Part shown: in pieces, positions 26,124 to 35,321 of the stretch
Numbering within the stretch: position 1 is the first letter of the stretch
Layout: the number at the start of each line of letters is the position of its first letter
Assembly (NCBI RefSeq): GCF_000733925.1
Contig: NZ_JPOO01000001.1
Location: forward strand, 372,001-436,000
Source: Arenibacter algicola
Lineage (GTDB): Bacteria; Bacteroidota; Bacteroidia; Flavobacteriales; Flavobacteriaceae
Direction: 5' to 3'
DNA: 64,000 bases
The notes under the pieces: generated by a model
Seen by the model: only the letters and a program-made list of their open reading frames with translations
What the model was told of the DNA's origin: nothing
Databases searched by the model: none
Made by a program: the position numbers and the translations under genes

Positions 26124-27794
26124 ATGATTAAAATATATAATAAAGATTCATATAATTCTAGGTTCCTGAAGTTGCTTTTTCTAGGCATCGTTTCTTTGGG
26201 AACAATTGTTTCCTGTGATAAGGAACTGGAACAATTTCCGAGCAACGCTTTTGCGGCGGATAACTTTTGGACTTCAGAATCCAATGCCAATATAGCCCTT
26301 ACAGGGGCATATAGAGGGGCAGTGGAATATAGCACACAGGTGGTTCCCTCCGACTGGTGGACCTACTGTGGCATCGTATTTATGGAATTTGCCACGGACA
26401 ATGCCTATGATCGTAGAGGTGACAATTCCACCCAAAATCGACTTACCAATGGGACATTACTGCCCAATAACAATGTTGTAAATGGATATTGGCAGGGCTC
26501 CTACAAGAGGATCGCCATATGCAACGATTTCTTGGAAAATATTGACAAGGTGGATATGGAACAGGCCAAAATAGATAGAATGAAGGCCGAGGTACAGTTT
26601 CTTAGAGCAACACAGTATTTTTACCTCTCACAGTTTTGGGGCAGTGCTCCTTTGGTTACGACTACTTTAACACCGGATGAGGCCAATAATGTGGATAAGG
26701 CCTCTAAAACGGAACTAGTGACTTTTGTTGAGAACGAGCTTAAGGCTGCTACCGCTGCCCTTCCCACTTTTGGGGAATTAAAAGCTGGGGAAGCCGGTAG
26801 GGCCAATAAACAGGCGGCCCTAGCTTTTCTGGGGAGGTTGTATTTAGGGGAGAAGAAATTTCCGGAGGCTTCCGCGGTATACAAGCAGATCATAGATATG
26901 GGAGACAATATTATTGATCCAGATTACAAATCGCTTTTTACTCCCGTCAATGAGGGTAGTAGTGAAAATATATTTAGTTCGCAGTATTTTGGGGGTCAGG
27001 CAGGAAATGCGCTACCCCAGCACGCCTATCCGGCGGTTGCCTCGGGGTGGCATATTGTAAACCCCTTGGGAAGCCTAGCGGATGCCTATGGTTTTGATGA
27101 TGGTACGCCTTTGTCTTATGACGACCCAAGATTTGACTATGAGGATATGGGAGCCAACAGGGATCCAAGATTTAGATATAACTTTATTTGGGATGGTGCC
27201 ACATTTGCCGGAAGGATCTATGATTGTCATCCAGACTCTTCCGGATCTGTAGATCAATTAACGTATTCCAAACAGGCTACTAGAACAGGTTATGGCCTGC
27301 GTAAGTTTTTTGATGAATCCTTTAGTGGTAACTTAAGGACGGATTATGGCGGAAATATTCCGATCATCAGATATGCGGAAGTATTGTTGAGTTATTTGGA
27401 GGCCGAGCTCGAAGCTGGCAATGCCATTACCCAACAATTGTTAGATGAAACAATAAACGCCGTTAGGGGAAGGGCATCCGTAGGATTGCCTCCTATAACC
27501 GAAACCAATGCAGCAGCCCTAAGACCTATTTTAAGAAATGAAAGAAGAATTGAGTTGGCCTTGGAAGGACAGCGTTTATGGGATATCTTTAGATGGGGAA
27601 TTGGTGATGAGGTATTGGTAGGAGATTTTTGGGGGGCCCCATTCCCAAATTCAACCTTGTACCCAACTACATCGAAAAAACTGGATCCGCAATCACGATG
27701 GTATGTAACCACAAAGAATTTCAGGGAAGGTGTGGATGACGTATGGCCAATTCCAGAATCGGAAGTCAACGTAAATCCTAAATTGGGAAATTAA
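26124..27794 (+). CDS. SusD/RagB family glycan-binding lipoprotein
   Basis: A 556-residue lipoprotein (lipobox LGTIVSC, Cys31) with the SusD fold: the early SNAFAADNFWTSESNANIALTGAYRG, the TPR-like helical part (KAEVQFLRATQYFYLSQFWGSAPLVTTTL) and the C-terminal SusD_RagB region (PIIRYAEVLLSYLEAELEAG, LDETINAVRGRASVGLPPI, RNERRIELALEGQRLWDIFRWG, VWPIPESEVNVNPKLGN). It covers the SusC channel on the outer face and captures the polysaccharide. The gene is 4 bases behind susC and 13 bases ahead of the PhoD-like gene, giving a tight operon. Ligand unknown; the sulfatases imply a sulfated glycan. Confidence 0.95.
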   Translation: MIKIYNKDSYNSRFLKLLFLGIVSLGTIVSCDKELEQFPSNAFAADNFWTSESNANIALTGAYRGAVEYSTQVVPSDWWTYCGIVFMEFATDNAYDRRGDNSTQNRLTNGTLLPNNNVVNGYWQGSYKRIAICNDFLENIDKVDMEQAKIDRMKAEVQFLRATQYFYLSQFWGSAPLVTTTLTPDEANNVDKASKTELVTFVENELKAATAALPTFGELKAGEAGRANKQAALAFLGRLYLGEKKFPEASAVYKQIIDMGDNIIDPDYKSLFTPVNEGSSENIFSSQYFGGQAGNALPQHAYPAVASGWHIVNPLGSLADAYGFDDGTPLSYDDPRFDYEDMGANRDPRFRYNFIWDGATFAGRIYDCHPDSSGSVDQLTYSKQATRTGYGLRKFFDESFSGNLRTDYGGNIPIIRYAEVLLSYLEAELEAGNAITQQLLDETINAVRGRASVGLPPITETNAAALRPILRNERRIELALEGQRLWDIFRWGIGDEVLVGDFWGAPFPNSTLYPTTSKKLDPQSRWYVTTKNFREGVDDVWPIPESEVNVNPKLGN

Positions 27795-27807
27795 TCATTT
27801 TCAAAAA

Positions 27808-30333
27808 ATGGTATTAAAAAGAAGAAAATTTATACAAAAAGTAGGGTTGGCAATTCCAATAATTGCCAACCCTTTCTCAAATATATTTGCACAAGGTGGA
27901 AAAGAATTTATAGCAGCAGAGGTTTCCGTTGCACCTTCCGTTCAATTTGGGTTTGATAAACTAAACGATAGGATCTGGATCGGAAAAGATTTCTGGAGTG
28001 TTCCCATGGAAGACTGGGAAATTAAAAACAAACGACTGGAGTTTAAAGGGGCTATGCAAAACGCCCGTTTACATCTACTGACCTATGTGCTTAAAAAGGA
28101 CCAGGTAGATTTTCGGATCAAAAGCAGTCTAGGTCTCCTGAAAAACAATGCAGATAAAGGTTCCGTCGGATTTACCGTGGGCATAAAGGATACTACGGAT
28201 CCCAAAAGTGTAAAAGCGGCCTGTTATTTTGGGGAAGGTGTATCAGCAGGTATTTCTTTGAACGGCAAAATATTTATGGCCGACAATGAAACTCTGCTTC
28301 CCGAAAATTTTGATTATAACAAATTTGACATGGAGTTGGAGGCCTCACCAAAAAATGGGGGTTATGAGTGCACCTTGACGGTGGTGGACAACAACGGTCT
28401 AAAAGGGGAATTGACTTATAATCACTCCGGAGAAATGGAAGGTTTGGTAGCCTTGGAGCAAAACATCCAAGAAAAGGTTGGGAGTACATTTTGGTCCCGA
28501 TCATTAAGCTTGGAAGGTAGTAAAGTAAAACATGTTGCCGACAACAGTTTTGGGCCCATCCTTTGGGCAATGTATACCCTTTCTCATGGGACTTTAAAAT
28601 TATCTGCCCAATTACCTCCAATGGGGGATAAGGATTCCAAGCATGTGGAACTGCAATTTTTTAAGAATGGCAAATGGGTGAAGGAAGGTAAAATGGAAAT
28701 TGATACCATATCATTTACCACCATTTTCACTGTCAGCGAATGGAATTCGGATCAGGATATTAAATATCGCCTGGCGTATTCCGTGGATAAGGAAAAGCAA
28801 TACTACGATGGGGTAATCAGGGAAGAGCCGGACGACAGACCGCTGCGATTTGGGGGGCTTACCTGTCAGGAATGGGCAGGATATCCTTATCGGCCTTTGG
28901 TGGAAAACCTGGAAAAATCCAACCCTGATATGCTGTATTTTTCCGGAGATCAGTTGTACGAGGGCAATGGTGGATATCCCATTAAAAGACAACCAGAGGA
29001 TAGCGCTATATTGAACTATTTTGGTAAGTGGTATATGTTTGGTTGGGCTTTTGGCAATATTATGCGGGACAGACCAACCATTTGTACCCCTGATGATCAC
29101 GATGTTTACCAAGGCAATTTATGGGGAGAAGGAGGCGAAGGTATTTCTTTTGAAGAATGGGAAAAAGTAAGGGACGCCCATGGGGGACTTGTGCAGACCC
29201 CGAAAATGGTAAATGTGGTTTACCGCACCCAATGTGGTCATCTCCCTGATGCCTATGATCCATTGCCCCTGCCATCCGGAATTACCAATTGGTATACCCA
29301 AATGGTTTATGGAAAGGTCAGTTTCGCTATTGTAAGTGACCGGCTTTTTAAATCTGGTCCGGAGATGCTTAGGAGTGGAGAAGGTAGGATAGATCATCTT
29401 ACTGCACCGGCAAAACCAGAGGAACTTGATTCCAATGACCTGACCTTTTTTGGAAATCGACAAATGGAGTTTTTGGATGGCTGGATCCAAGATTGGAAGG
29501 GAACCCATATGAAGGTACTGTTAAGTCAGACTTTATTTTCCAACGTAGGTACCCATCATGGCCCTAAAAAGCAATTTTTATTCGGCGATTTGGACTCGGG
29601 AGGTTGGCCTAAATCCAAAAGGGATGAGGTAATACGGACAATTAGGAAGGCCAGTGCCTTTCATATCAACGGAGATCAACATCTGCCTTTTATGGTGCAA
29701 TATAGTGTGGATGAAGTGCGGGATGGGGGCTGGACCTTCTGTACCCCGGCTATTTCAACGGGCTATCCAAGATGGGGACAGCCAGATTCGGTCAACGTAC
29801 CTTTCACGGATAGACCGGCACATGGTTTGCCCAATACGGGTTGTTATCGTGATGGTTTTGGAAATATTAATTATATCTATGCCGTTGGGAATCCGACCGA
29901 TGATTTTGACCTAGAGAAAAATAGATACTTAAGGGCTCAGAAAAAGGCATCCGGTTTTGGGATAGTTACTTTTGATACCGGAGCTAGGACAATAAAAATG
30001 GAAGCGATTCGGTTTTTGGCGGACCTTGATGTGGAATCGGATGAAAACACTTACCCAGGTTGGCCATTGACCATTGGCCAAGATGATAACGATGGCAGAA
30101 GGGCATTCGGCTACCTTCCCAGATTACATTTTAAGGAATCCGACCAGGTTGTTAAGATCATTAATGAAGAGACCAACGAAATGGTGAAATCCTTAAGAGT
30201 AAAGGGCAATGAATATATTCCTCCTGTTTACTCTTTGGCCAAGCACACCTTGGTTATAGGGGAAGGGAAAAATGAAAAAGTTATTAAATCGGTTGAAATA
30301 AGTACGGACCCTAAACAAGTTATGGAGGTTTAG
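27808..30333 (+). CDS. PhoD-like metallophosphatase/phosphodiesterase
   Basis: This 841-residue exported protein begins with MVLKRRKFIQKVGLAI, a twin-arginine-like signal. After a beta-rich N-terminal region of about 330 residues it has a PhoD-type catalytic domain: GGLTCQEWAGYPYRPLVENLEKSNPDMLYFSGDQLYEG (about 350-388, metal-binding Asp and the FSGDQ block), RPTICTPDDHDVYQGNLWGE (about 420-440, DDHDVYQ), FFGNRQMEFLDGWI, and KASAFHINGDQHLPFMVQY (about 615-635, HxNGDQH). PhoD enzymes split phosphodiesters or phosphomonoesters with calcium and iron. Its place inside a sulfatase operon suggests it acts on the polymer or on an ester within it; some may be recruited to other esters. Only the fold is secure. 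Confidence 0.82.
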   Translation: MVLKRRKFIQKVGLAIPIIANPFSNIFAQGGKEFIAAEVSVAPSVQFGFDKLNDRIWIGKDFWSVPMEDWEIKNKRLEFKGAMQNARLHLLTYVLKKDQVDFRIKSSLGLLKNNADKGSVGFTVGIKDTTDPKSVKAACYFGEGVSAGISLNGKIFMADNETLLPENFDYNKFDMELEASPKNGGYECTLTVVDNNGLKGELTYNHSGEMEGLVALEQNIQEKVGSTFWSRSLSLEGSKVKHVADNSFGPILWAMYTLSHGTLKLSAQLPPMGDKDSKHVELQFFKNGKWVKEGKMEIDTISFTTIFTVSEWNSDQDIKYRLAYSVDKEKQYYDGVIREEPDDRPLRFGGLTCQEWAGYPYRPLVENLEKSNPDMLYFSGDQLYEGNGGYPIKRQPEDSAILNYFGKWYMFGWAFGNIMRDRPTICTPDDHDVYQGNLWGEGGEGISFEEWEKVRDAHGGLVQTPKMVNVVYRTQCGHLPDAYDPLPLPSGITNWYTQMVYGKVSFAIVSDRLFKSGPEMLRSGEGRIDHLTAPAKPEELDSNDLTFFGNRQMEFLDGWIQDWKGTHMKVLLSQTLFSNVGTHHGPKKQFLFGDLDSGGWPKSKRDEVIRTIRKASAFHINGDQHLPFMVQYSVDEVRDGGWTFCTPAISTGYPRWGQPDSVNVPFTDRPAHGLPNTGCYRDGFGNINYIYAVGNPTDDFDLEKNRYLRAQKKASGFGIVTFDTGARTIKMEAIRFLADLDVESDENTYPGWPLTIGQDDNDGRRAFGYLPRLHFKESDQVVKIINEETNEMVKSLRVKGNEYIPPVYSLAKHTLVIGEGKNEKVIKSVEISTDPKQVMEV

Positions 30334-30431
30334 ACCAAATAAAAAATATGTAGTAAGATGCGACCCAAAAAATAGAAGGGTTGTACCTTACGAGCTGCTA
30401 AAACCAAAATCAGTTAATATACTATTAGAAT

Positions 30432-31994
30432 ATGAAAATTATTAGAAAGAATTTGTTTCAAACCGCTTTGGTTGTTTTGCTTATGGTAGGATGCAAATCC
30501 AAGGCAGAAAAAGAGGTCGCCGTTGTAGAGGATTCAAAAAAACCGAACATTGTATTTATTTATATGGATGATCTGGGTTATGGGGATATGAGTGCCTATG
30601 GCGCAACCGAGATCAGTACGCCAAATATGGATGCCCTGGCAATGGGCGGAGTGCAGTTTACCAACGGTTATGCCTCCTCTGCCACCTGTACCCCCAGTAG
30701 GTATGCCATACTAACGGGTAGGTATCCTTGGCGTAACAAGGATGCTAAAATATTGCCGGGAACAGCTCCTTTGATAATAGACACGGCACAAATGACTGTG
30801 CCCAAAATGTTGCAGGGAGAAGGATATGCCACAGGTATAGTGGGGAAATGGCACTTGGGTCTAGGTAATGGCATGGTTAATTGGAATGAAAGGGTATCCC
30901 CTGGTCCCAATGAAGTAGGTTTTGATTATTCCTATATATTGGCTGCAACCCAGGATAGGGTGCCAACAGTGTATATTGCCGATGGGTACGTAGATGGGTT
31001 GGATCCTAAGGACCCAATAGAAGTTAGCTACGATAAAAATTTTGAAGGTGAACCTACGGGATTGGACAATCCTGAACTAACTACCATGAAATGGCATCAT
31101 GGCCACAATAACAGTATAGTGAACGGAGTGCCGCGAATAGGCTTTATGAAAGGCGGGGAGGTTGCCAAATGGAGCGATGTGGATATGGCCGACCATTTTT
31201 TGGCCAAGGCCCAAGAGTATGTAAAAGAACATAAAAACGAACCATTTTTTCTTTATTACGCACTACAACAGCCACATGTACCACGTACTCCGCATCCACG
31301 TTTTGTCGGAAAATCCGGTATGGGCCCAAGAGGGGACGTTATTTTGGAAGCCGATTGGATGATAGGGGAGTTTATGAAGACTTTGGAAGACGAAGGAATC
31401 CTTGAGAATACCTTGATCGTCTTTTCCAGTGATAACGGTCCTGTTGTGAATGATGGCTACTATGACGACTCTGAGGAAAAACTGGGCAATCATACCCCTG
31501 CAGGAATTTTAAGGGGAGGTAAATATAGTTTGTTCGATGCTGGTACAAGGGTTCCTTTTATCACCTATTGGAAGGGTACTATAGCCCCAGGCAAGTCGGA
31601 TGCCTTGGTATGTCAACTAGACCTGCTCACCTCCATGGCGGCCTTGGTCGGAAGCGATAAAACTGGGGAGGACAGTGAGAATCTTTTGGATGCTTTTCTA
31701 GGCAAGTCTACAGAAGGAAGGGAAGAGTTGGTTTTGGAAGCAACTTCTAGAACAGCCTTTAGGAAGGGCAATTGGGCTATGATTCCACCTTACAAGGGAG
31801 CGGCGATAAACAAACAGGTAAATATTGAGTTGGGCAATGCTGAGGAATATCAACTTTATGATTTGGAGAAAGATCCTAGTCAAAAGGAGAATTTGGCGAA
31901 GTCCAATCCGGAAAAACTTCAGGAATTGGTTGCCGATTTTGAAAAAATTAGAGGTAACGGGAATGAGGGTGTCCAAGAATTGGAGTTGAAGTAA
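30432..31994 (+). CDS. S1-family sulfatase (arylsulfatase A-like)
   Basis: This 520-residue lipoprotein (LLMVGC) carries KPNIVFIYMDDLGYGDMSAYG (Asp46-47), the formylglycine motif CTPSR (Cys86-Arg90 in SATCTPSRYAILTGRYPWR), GKWHLGLG, the QQPHVPRTPHPRF segment and VFSSDNGPVVNDGYYDD (about 330-350). The DDLGYGD and CTPSRYALLTGRYPWR-like pattern places it with arylsulfatase A-like S1 enzymes, which include galactose- and N-acetylgalactosamine-6-sulfatases. It follows the PhoD gene by 98 bases and leads a run of four sulfatase genes. It would act in the periplasm or at the outer membrane. The exact bond cleaved is unknown. Confidence 0.92.
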   Translation: MKIIRKNLFQTALVVLLMVGCKSKAEKEVAVVEDSKKPNIVFIYMDDLGYGDMSAYGATEISTPNMDALAMGGVQFTNGYASSATCTPSRYAILTGRYPWRNKDAKILPGTAPLIIDTAQMTVPKMLQGEGYATGIVGKWHLGLGNGMVNWNERVSPGPNEVGFDYSYILAATQDRVPTVYIADGYVDGLDPKDPIEVSYDKNFEGEPTGLDNPELTTMKWHHGHNNSIVNGVPRIGFMKGGEVAKWSDVDMADHFLAKAQEYVKEHKNEPFFLYYALQQPHVPRTPHPRFVGKSGMGPRGDVILEADWMIGEFMKTLEDEGILENTLIVFSSDNGPVVNDGYYDDSEEKLGNHTPAGILRGGKYSLFDAGTRVPFITYWKGTIAPGKSDALVCQLDLLTSMAALVGSDKTGEDSENLLDAFLGKSTEGREELVLEATSRTAFRKGNWAMIPPYKGAAINKQVNIELGNAEEYQLYDLEKDPSQKENLAKSNPEKLQELVADFEKIRGNGNEGVQELELK

Positions 31995-32041
31995 ACCGTC
32001 TAATGTTTCCAACCCATCATGTTAAGATAAAAAACCAAATC

Positions 32042-33571
32042 ATGAAATCACCAAGCTTTTACCCATTGTTAATTGGAACCTTGTTCTTTGCCCTCTTAAT
32101 CAATGCCCAAGCAACAGGTGAAAGACCCAATATACTTTTTTGCATTGCAGATGATGCCTCCATGAAGAGTTTTGGGGCATATGGCGATACCTTTGTCAAT
32201 ACACCATCAATCGATAGCATTGCTAGGGACGGAGTTGTGTTTAACAATGCCTATAACGGCAATCCAAAATGTTCACCGGCCAGGGCATGTATCCTTACGG
32301 GGAAATATAGCTGGCAGCTCAAGGAAGCAGCCGACCACAATGGTCGTTTTCCTTCCGAGTTTAGGACGTATCCCCAATTACTGGAAGAGGTGGGGTACGA
32401 TGTTGGTTTTACTGGCAAGGGATGGGGGCCAGGGGTGTACGATACTGCAGACAATCCCGCTGGTCCGGAATACAGCAGTTTAAAACTAATACCTCCTTAT
32501 AAGGCTATCAGTGATGTAGACTATGCTGCAAATTTTGAATATTTTTTGAATAAAAAGGACCCAAATACCCCATTCTGCTTCTGGTTGGGGACCAAGGAAC
32601 CCCATAGGGCATATGAACTGGATTCATGGAAAAAAGCAGGGCGACAATTGAAGGAAGCTTCTGTGCCTCCCTTTTATCCGGACAACGACATTGTTCGTGG
32701 AGACTTATTGGATTATGCCAATGAGGTGGAATGGTACGATACCCAAGTGGGCCGGGCAATTAAAATATTGAATGATAAAGGTTTGTTGGAGAATACCTTG
32801 GTAGTGGTAACTTCAGATCACGGGATGCCTTTCCCTAGGGTAAAAGGTCAAATTTATGAAGAGGGTTTTCATATTCCCTTGATTGTTTATTGGAAGGGTA
32901 AAATACTTCCTGGGCGTAGGGTGAACGATTTTGTAAGTTTTTCAGATTTGGCACCTACTTTTATGGAGGTAGTTGGGGCTGAACCACATCCTCAAATGAC
33001 CGGAGGAAGTCTTGTGAAACAATTGCTTTCCACAAAATCGGGACAAATAGACCCGACCCGAGACCATGTTCTGTTGGGGAAGGAACGTCATGATGTTGGC
33101 AGAGCCAATGAGGATGGGACCGATTTGGCATATCCTGTCCGTGCCATTCGCAATGATTCCATGCTTTATGTCCACAATATAAAACCGGAAAGATGGCCGG
33201 TTGGCAATCCTGAGTACGGGTTTTTAAACACGGACGATTCCCCAACAAAAAGTTATCTTACCAACTTAAAACAGGGAGATAGGGAATATTTCTTTTTTGA
33301 AATGAATTTTGATAAAAGACCGGAACATGAGCTGTACAACATTCAAAAGGACCCACATTGCATAACAAACTTGGCTAATCTTCCAGAGTATGCTGTTCAA
33401 ATTAAAGAACTCCGTTTTCAAATGGAATCAGAGCTTAGAGCGCAGGGCGATCCCCGCACCTTGGGCAATGGGGATGTTTTTGACAATTATATCTATTACG
33501 GAAAGAGATTGGATTATAGTACGGGCCAGCGCATAAACGCAATTAAATATACAAAGCAGGGAACCGACTAG
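32042..33571 (+). CDS. S1-family sulfatase with CSPAR motif
   Basis: The open frame begins at 32003, but the ATG at 32042 gives a good signal peptide (FYPLLIGTLFFALLINAQA) and is preferred; 509 residues. RPNILFCIADDAS (Asp37-38) and the formylglycine motif CSPAR (Cys77-Arg81, GNPKCSPARACILTGKYSW) are present; Ala at the fourth position is an accepted variant of CxPS/AR. Later blocks include GFTGKGWGPG, FWLGTKEPHRAYE and VVTSDHGMPFPRVKGQIYEEG. The group resembles sulfamidase-like S1 enzymes. It starts 47 bases after the preceding sulfatase. Unlike its neighbours, it has a plain signal peptide, so it may be free in the periplasm rather than lipid-anchored. Confidence 0.9.
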   Translation: MKSPSFYPLLIGTLFFALLINAQATGERPNILFCIADDASMKSFGAYGDTFVNTPSIDSIARDGVVFNNAYNGNPKCSPARACILTGKYSWQLKEAADHNGRFPSEFRTYPQLLEEVGYDVGFTGKGWGPGVYDTADNPAGPEYSSLKLIPPYKAISDVDYAANFEYFLNKKDPNTPFCFWLGTKEPHRAYELDSWKKAGRQLKEASVPPFYPDNDIVRGDLLDYANEVEWYDTQVGRAIKILNDKGLLENTLVVVTSDHGMPFPRVKGQIYEEGFHIPLIVYWKGKILPGRRVNDFVSFSDLAPTFMEVVGAEPHPQMTGGSLVKQLLSTKSGQIDPTRDHVLLGKERHDVGRANEDGTDLAYPVRAIRNDSMLYVHNIKPERWPVGNPEYGFLNTDDSPTKSYLTNLKQGDREYFFFEMNFDKRPEHELYNIQKDPHCITNLANLPEYAVQIKELRFQMESELRAQGDPRTLGNGDVFDNYIYYGKRLDYSTGQRINAIKYTKQGTD

Positions 33572-33666
33572 TAAATAGTATGAAATAAACCATTTTTAAT
33601 ACTTTACGATATCTTTATCACTAGTGGTAACCTATTAAATACAGGAGTTTTATAAACACTTACAAA

Positions 33667-35199
33667 ATGAAATATTTGAATATAAAGCTAAGTATGTTTT
33701 TGTTGTTGGGCTTTTACTCATTTGGGCAAAAAGCAGAAAACGACAGACCCAATATTGTAATTATTTATGCAGATGACATGGGATATGGGGACCTTCATGT
33801 CCAAAACCCCCATTCCAAGATACCCACTCCAAATTTGGACCAATTGGCTTCTGAAGGTATGCGTTTTACTGATGCCCACAGCTCTTCCGGGATTTGTTCC
33901 CCCAGTAGATATGCCCTTCTTACGGGCACCTATCATTGGAGGAGGCAATTCGGTATTGTAGGGTCTTTTGGGGAACCTTTTTTTAATGAAAGTGATGTTA
34001 CCCTGCCCCAAGTGCTTAAATACAACGGATATCAAACCGCTTGTATTGGTAAATGGCATTTGGGATGGAATTGGAATTTTAAAAATGAACCCTCTGGGGA
34101 GGTAGCGCAATGGGGAGGGATACGGAAATTTTATCAACCGGAGGATATAGACTGGAGTGGACCTATAACTGGTGGACCGTTGGATAGGGGATTTGATTAT
34201 TATTTTGGTGATGGGACCATTAATTTCCCTCCCTATGCCTGGATGGAAAATGACCGATTTGTACGGTTGCCGGAAAGTGTTATGGATGTTCATAATGTGG
34301 GCTTCGATATCGAGGAAGGGGAATGGGAATTTAGACCTGGGCCCAAGGTGGAAGGTTGGAACCCTTATGAGGTTTTGCCAACGCTTACCAAAAAAACAGT
34401 GGAATGGATAGGAAAACAGGATAGTAATAAGCCTTTCTTTTTGTATTTCGCCCTTCCTTCTCCACATGCCCCTATAATTCCAAACGATGAATTTAAAGGG
34501 AAGTCTTCGGCGGGACCCTATGGAGATTTTGTTTATCAAACGGACTGGGTAGCGGGTCAAGTTCTCAAGGCATTAAAAGAAAAAGGATTGGAAGAGAATA
34601 CCATAGTTATTTTTAGTGCCGATAACGGACCGGAAAAGTATGCCTTTGAAAGGGCCCAAAAATATGATCATTTTAGTATGGGCGAATTTAGGGGACTAAA
34701 ACGGGATGTCTGGGAGGGCGGTCACCATGTTCCCTTTATTGTAAAATGGCCAAATCACATTAAGCCTGGGACAGTTTCCAAGGAAGTAATATCCCAGGTA
34801 GATATCATGGCAACATTGGCATCCATTACCAATACAGGCTTACCCACAAATGCGGCACCCGATAGTTATAATTTAACCCCGCTTTTAAAAGGCAAGGCCT
34901 ATAGTTCCCCCTTGCGAGAGGCCACGGTACATAATACCTACGAGAAAATCTGGGCCTTGCGTCAGGGTAAATGGCTATATATAAACGGTCCTTCTGGAGA
35001 ACATTCCAAAATGCCCGAAAGTTTTAAGGAGCTTAGAGGTTACACGGATTTTGAATCGGCTGGATTACTATTCGATATGGAAATTGATGCCGAACAGAAA
35101 AATAACCTCTATGATAAATATCCCGAAATTATTAAGGGTATGCAGGGTGTTTTGGAAAGGTACCAACGGCAAGGGTATTCCGTTGAATCCAGACAATAG
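33667..35199 (+). CDS. S1-family sulfatase (arylsulfatase A-like)
   Basis: A 510-residue exported enzyme with signal peptide (MFLLLGFYSFGQ). Conserved parts are RPNIVIIYADDMGYGD (Asp36-37), CSPSR (Cys77-Arg81, SGICSPSRYALLTGTYHWR), CIGKWHLGW, FFLYFALPSPHAPIIP and IFSADNGPEKYAF (about 316-328), then REATVHNTYEKIWALRQGKW. This matches arylsulfatase A-like enzymes, including those that remove 6-sulfate from galactose-type sugars, but the substrate cannot be fixed. Spacing to the gene before is 95 bases and to the gene after 122 bases, with all four in the same direction. No terminator hairpin was seen between them. Confidence 0.92.
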   Translation: MKYLNIKLSMFLLLGFYSFGQKAENDRPNIVIIYADDMGYGDLHVQNPHSKIPTPNLDQLASEGMRFTDAHSSSGICSPSRYALLTGTYHWRRQFGIVGSFGEPFFNESDVTLPQVLKYNGYQTACIGKWHLGWNWNFKNEPSGEVAQWGGIRKFYQPEDIDWSGPITGGPLDRGFDYYFGDGTINFPPYAWMENDRFVRLPESVMDVHNVGFDIEEGEWEFRPGPKVEGWNPYEVLPTLTKKTVEWIGKQDSNKPFFLYFALPSPHAPIIPNDEFKGKSSAGPYGDFVYQTDWVAGQVLKALKEKGLEENTIVIFSADNGPEKYAFERAQKYDHFSMGEFRGLKRDVWEGGHHVPFIVKWPNHIKPGTVSKEVISQVDIMATLASITNTGLPTNAAPDSYNLTPLLKGKAYSSPLREATVHNTYEKIWALRQGKWLYINGPSGEHSKMPESFKELRGYTDFESAGLLFDMEIDAEQKNNLYDKYPEIIKGMQGVLERYQRQGYSVESRQ

Positions 35200-35321
35200 T
35201 AGGAATAATACAAAATTAAATTGGCCTATATTAAGATTTATGCAGGGGTATAGGTTCAAGTTGAATGATTTTCCAAGTTGTAGTATAATACAAAATGAAT
35301 TTTAACAACTAAATATATCCA

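Noticed and set aside
33718..34560. A 280-codon open frame on the minus strand
   Set aside because: It lies fully antisense to a sulfatase gene with all conserved motifs; the translated sequence has no domain, signal peptide or sensible composition, so it is a shadow of the real gene.
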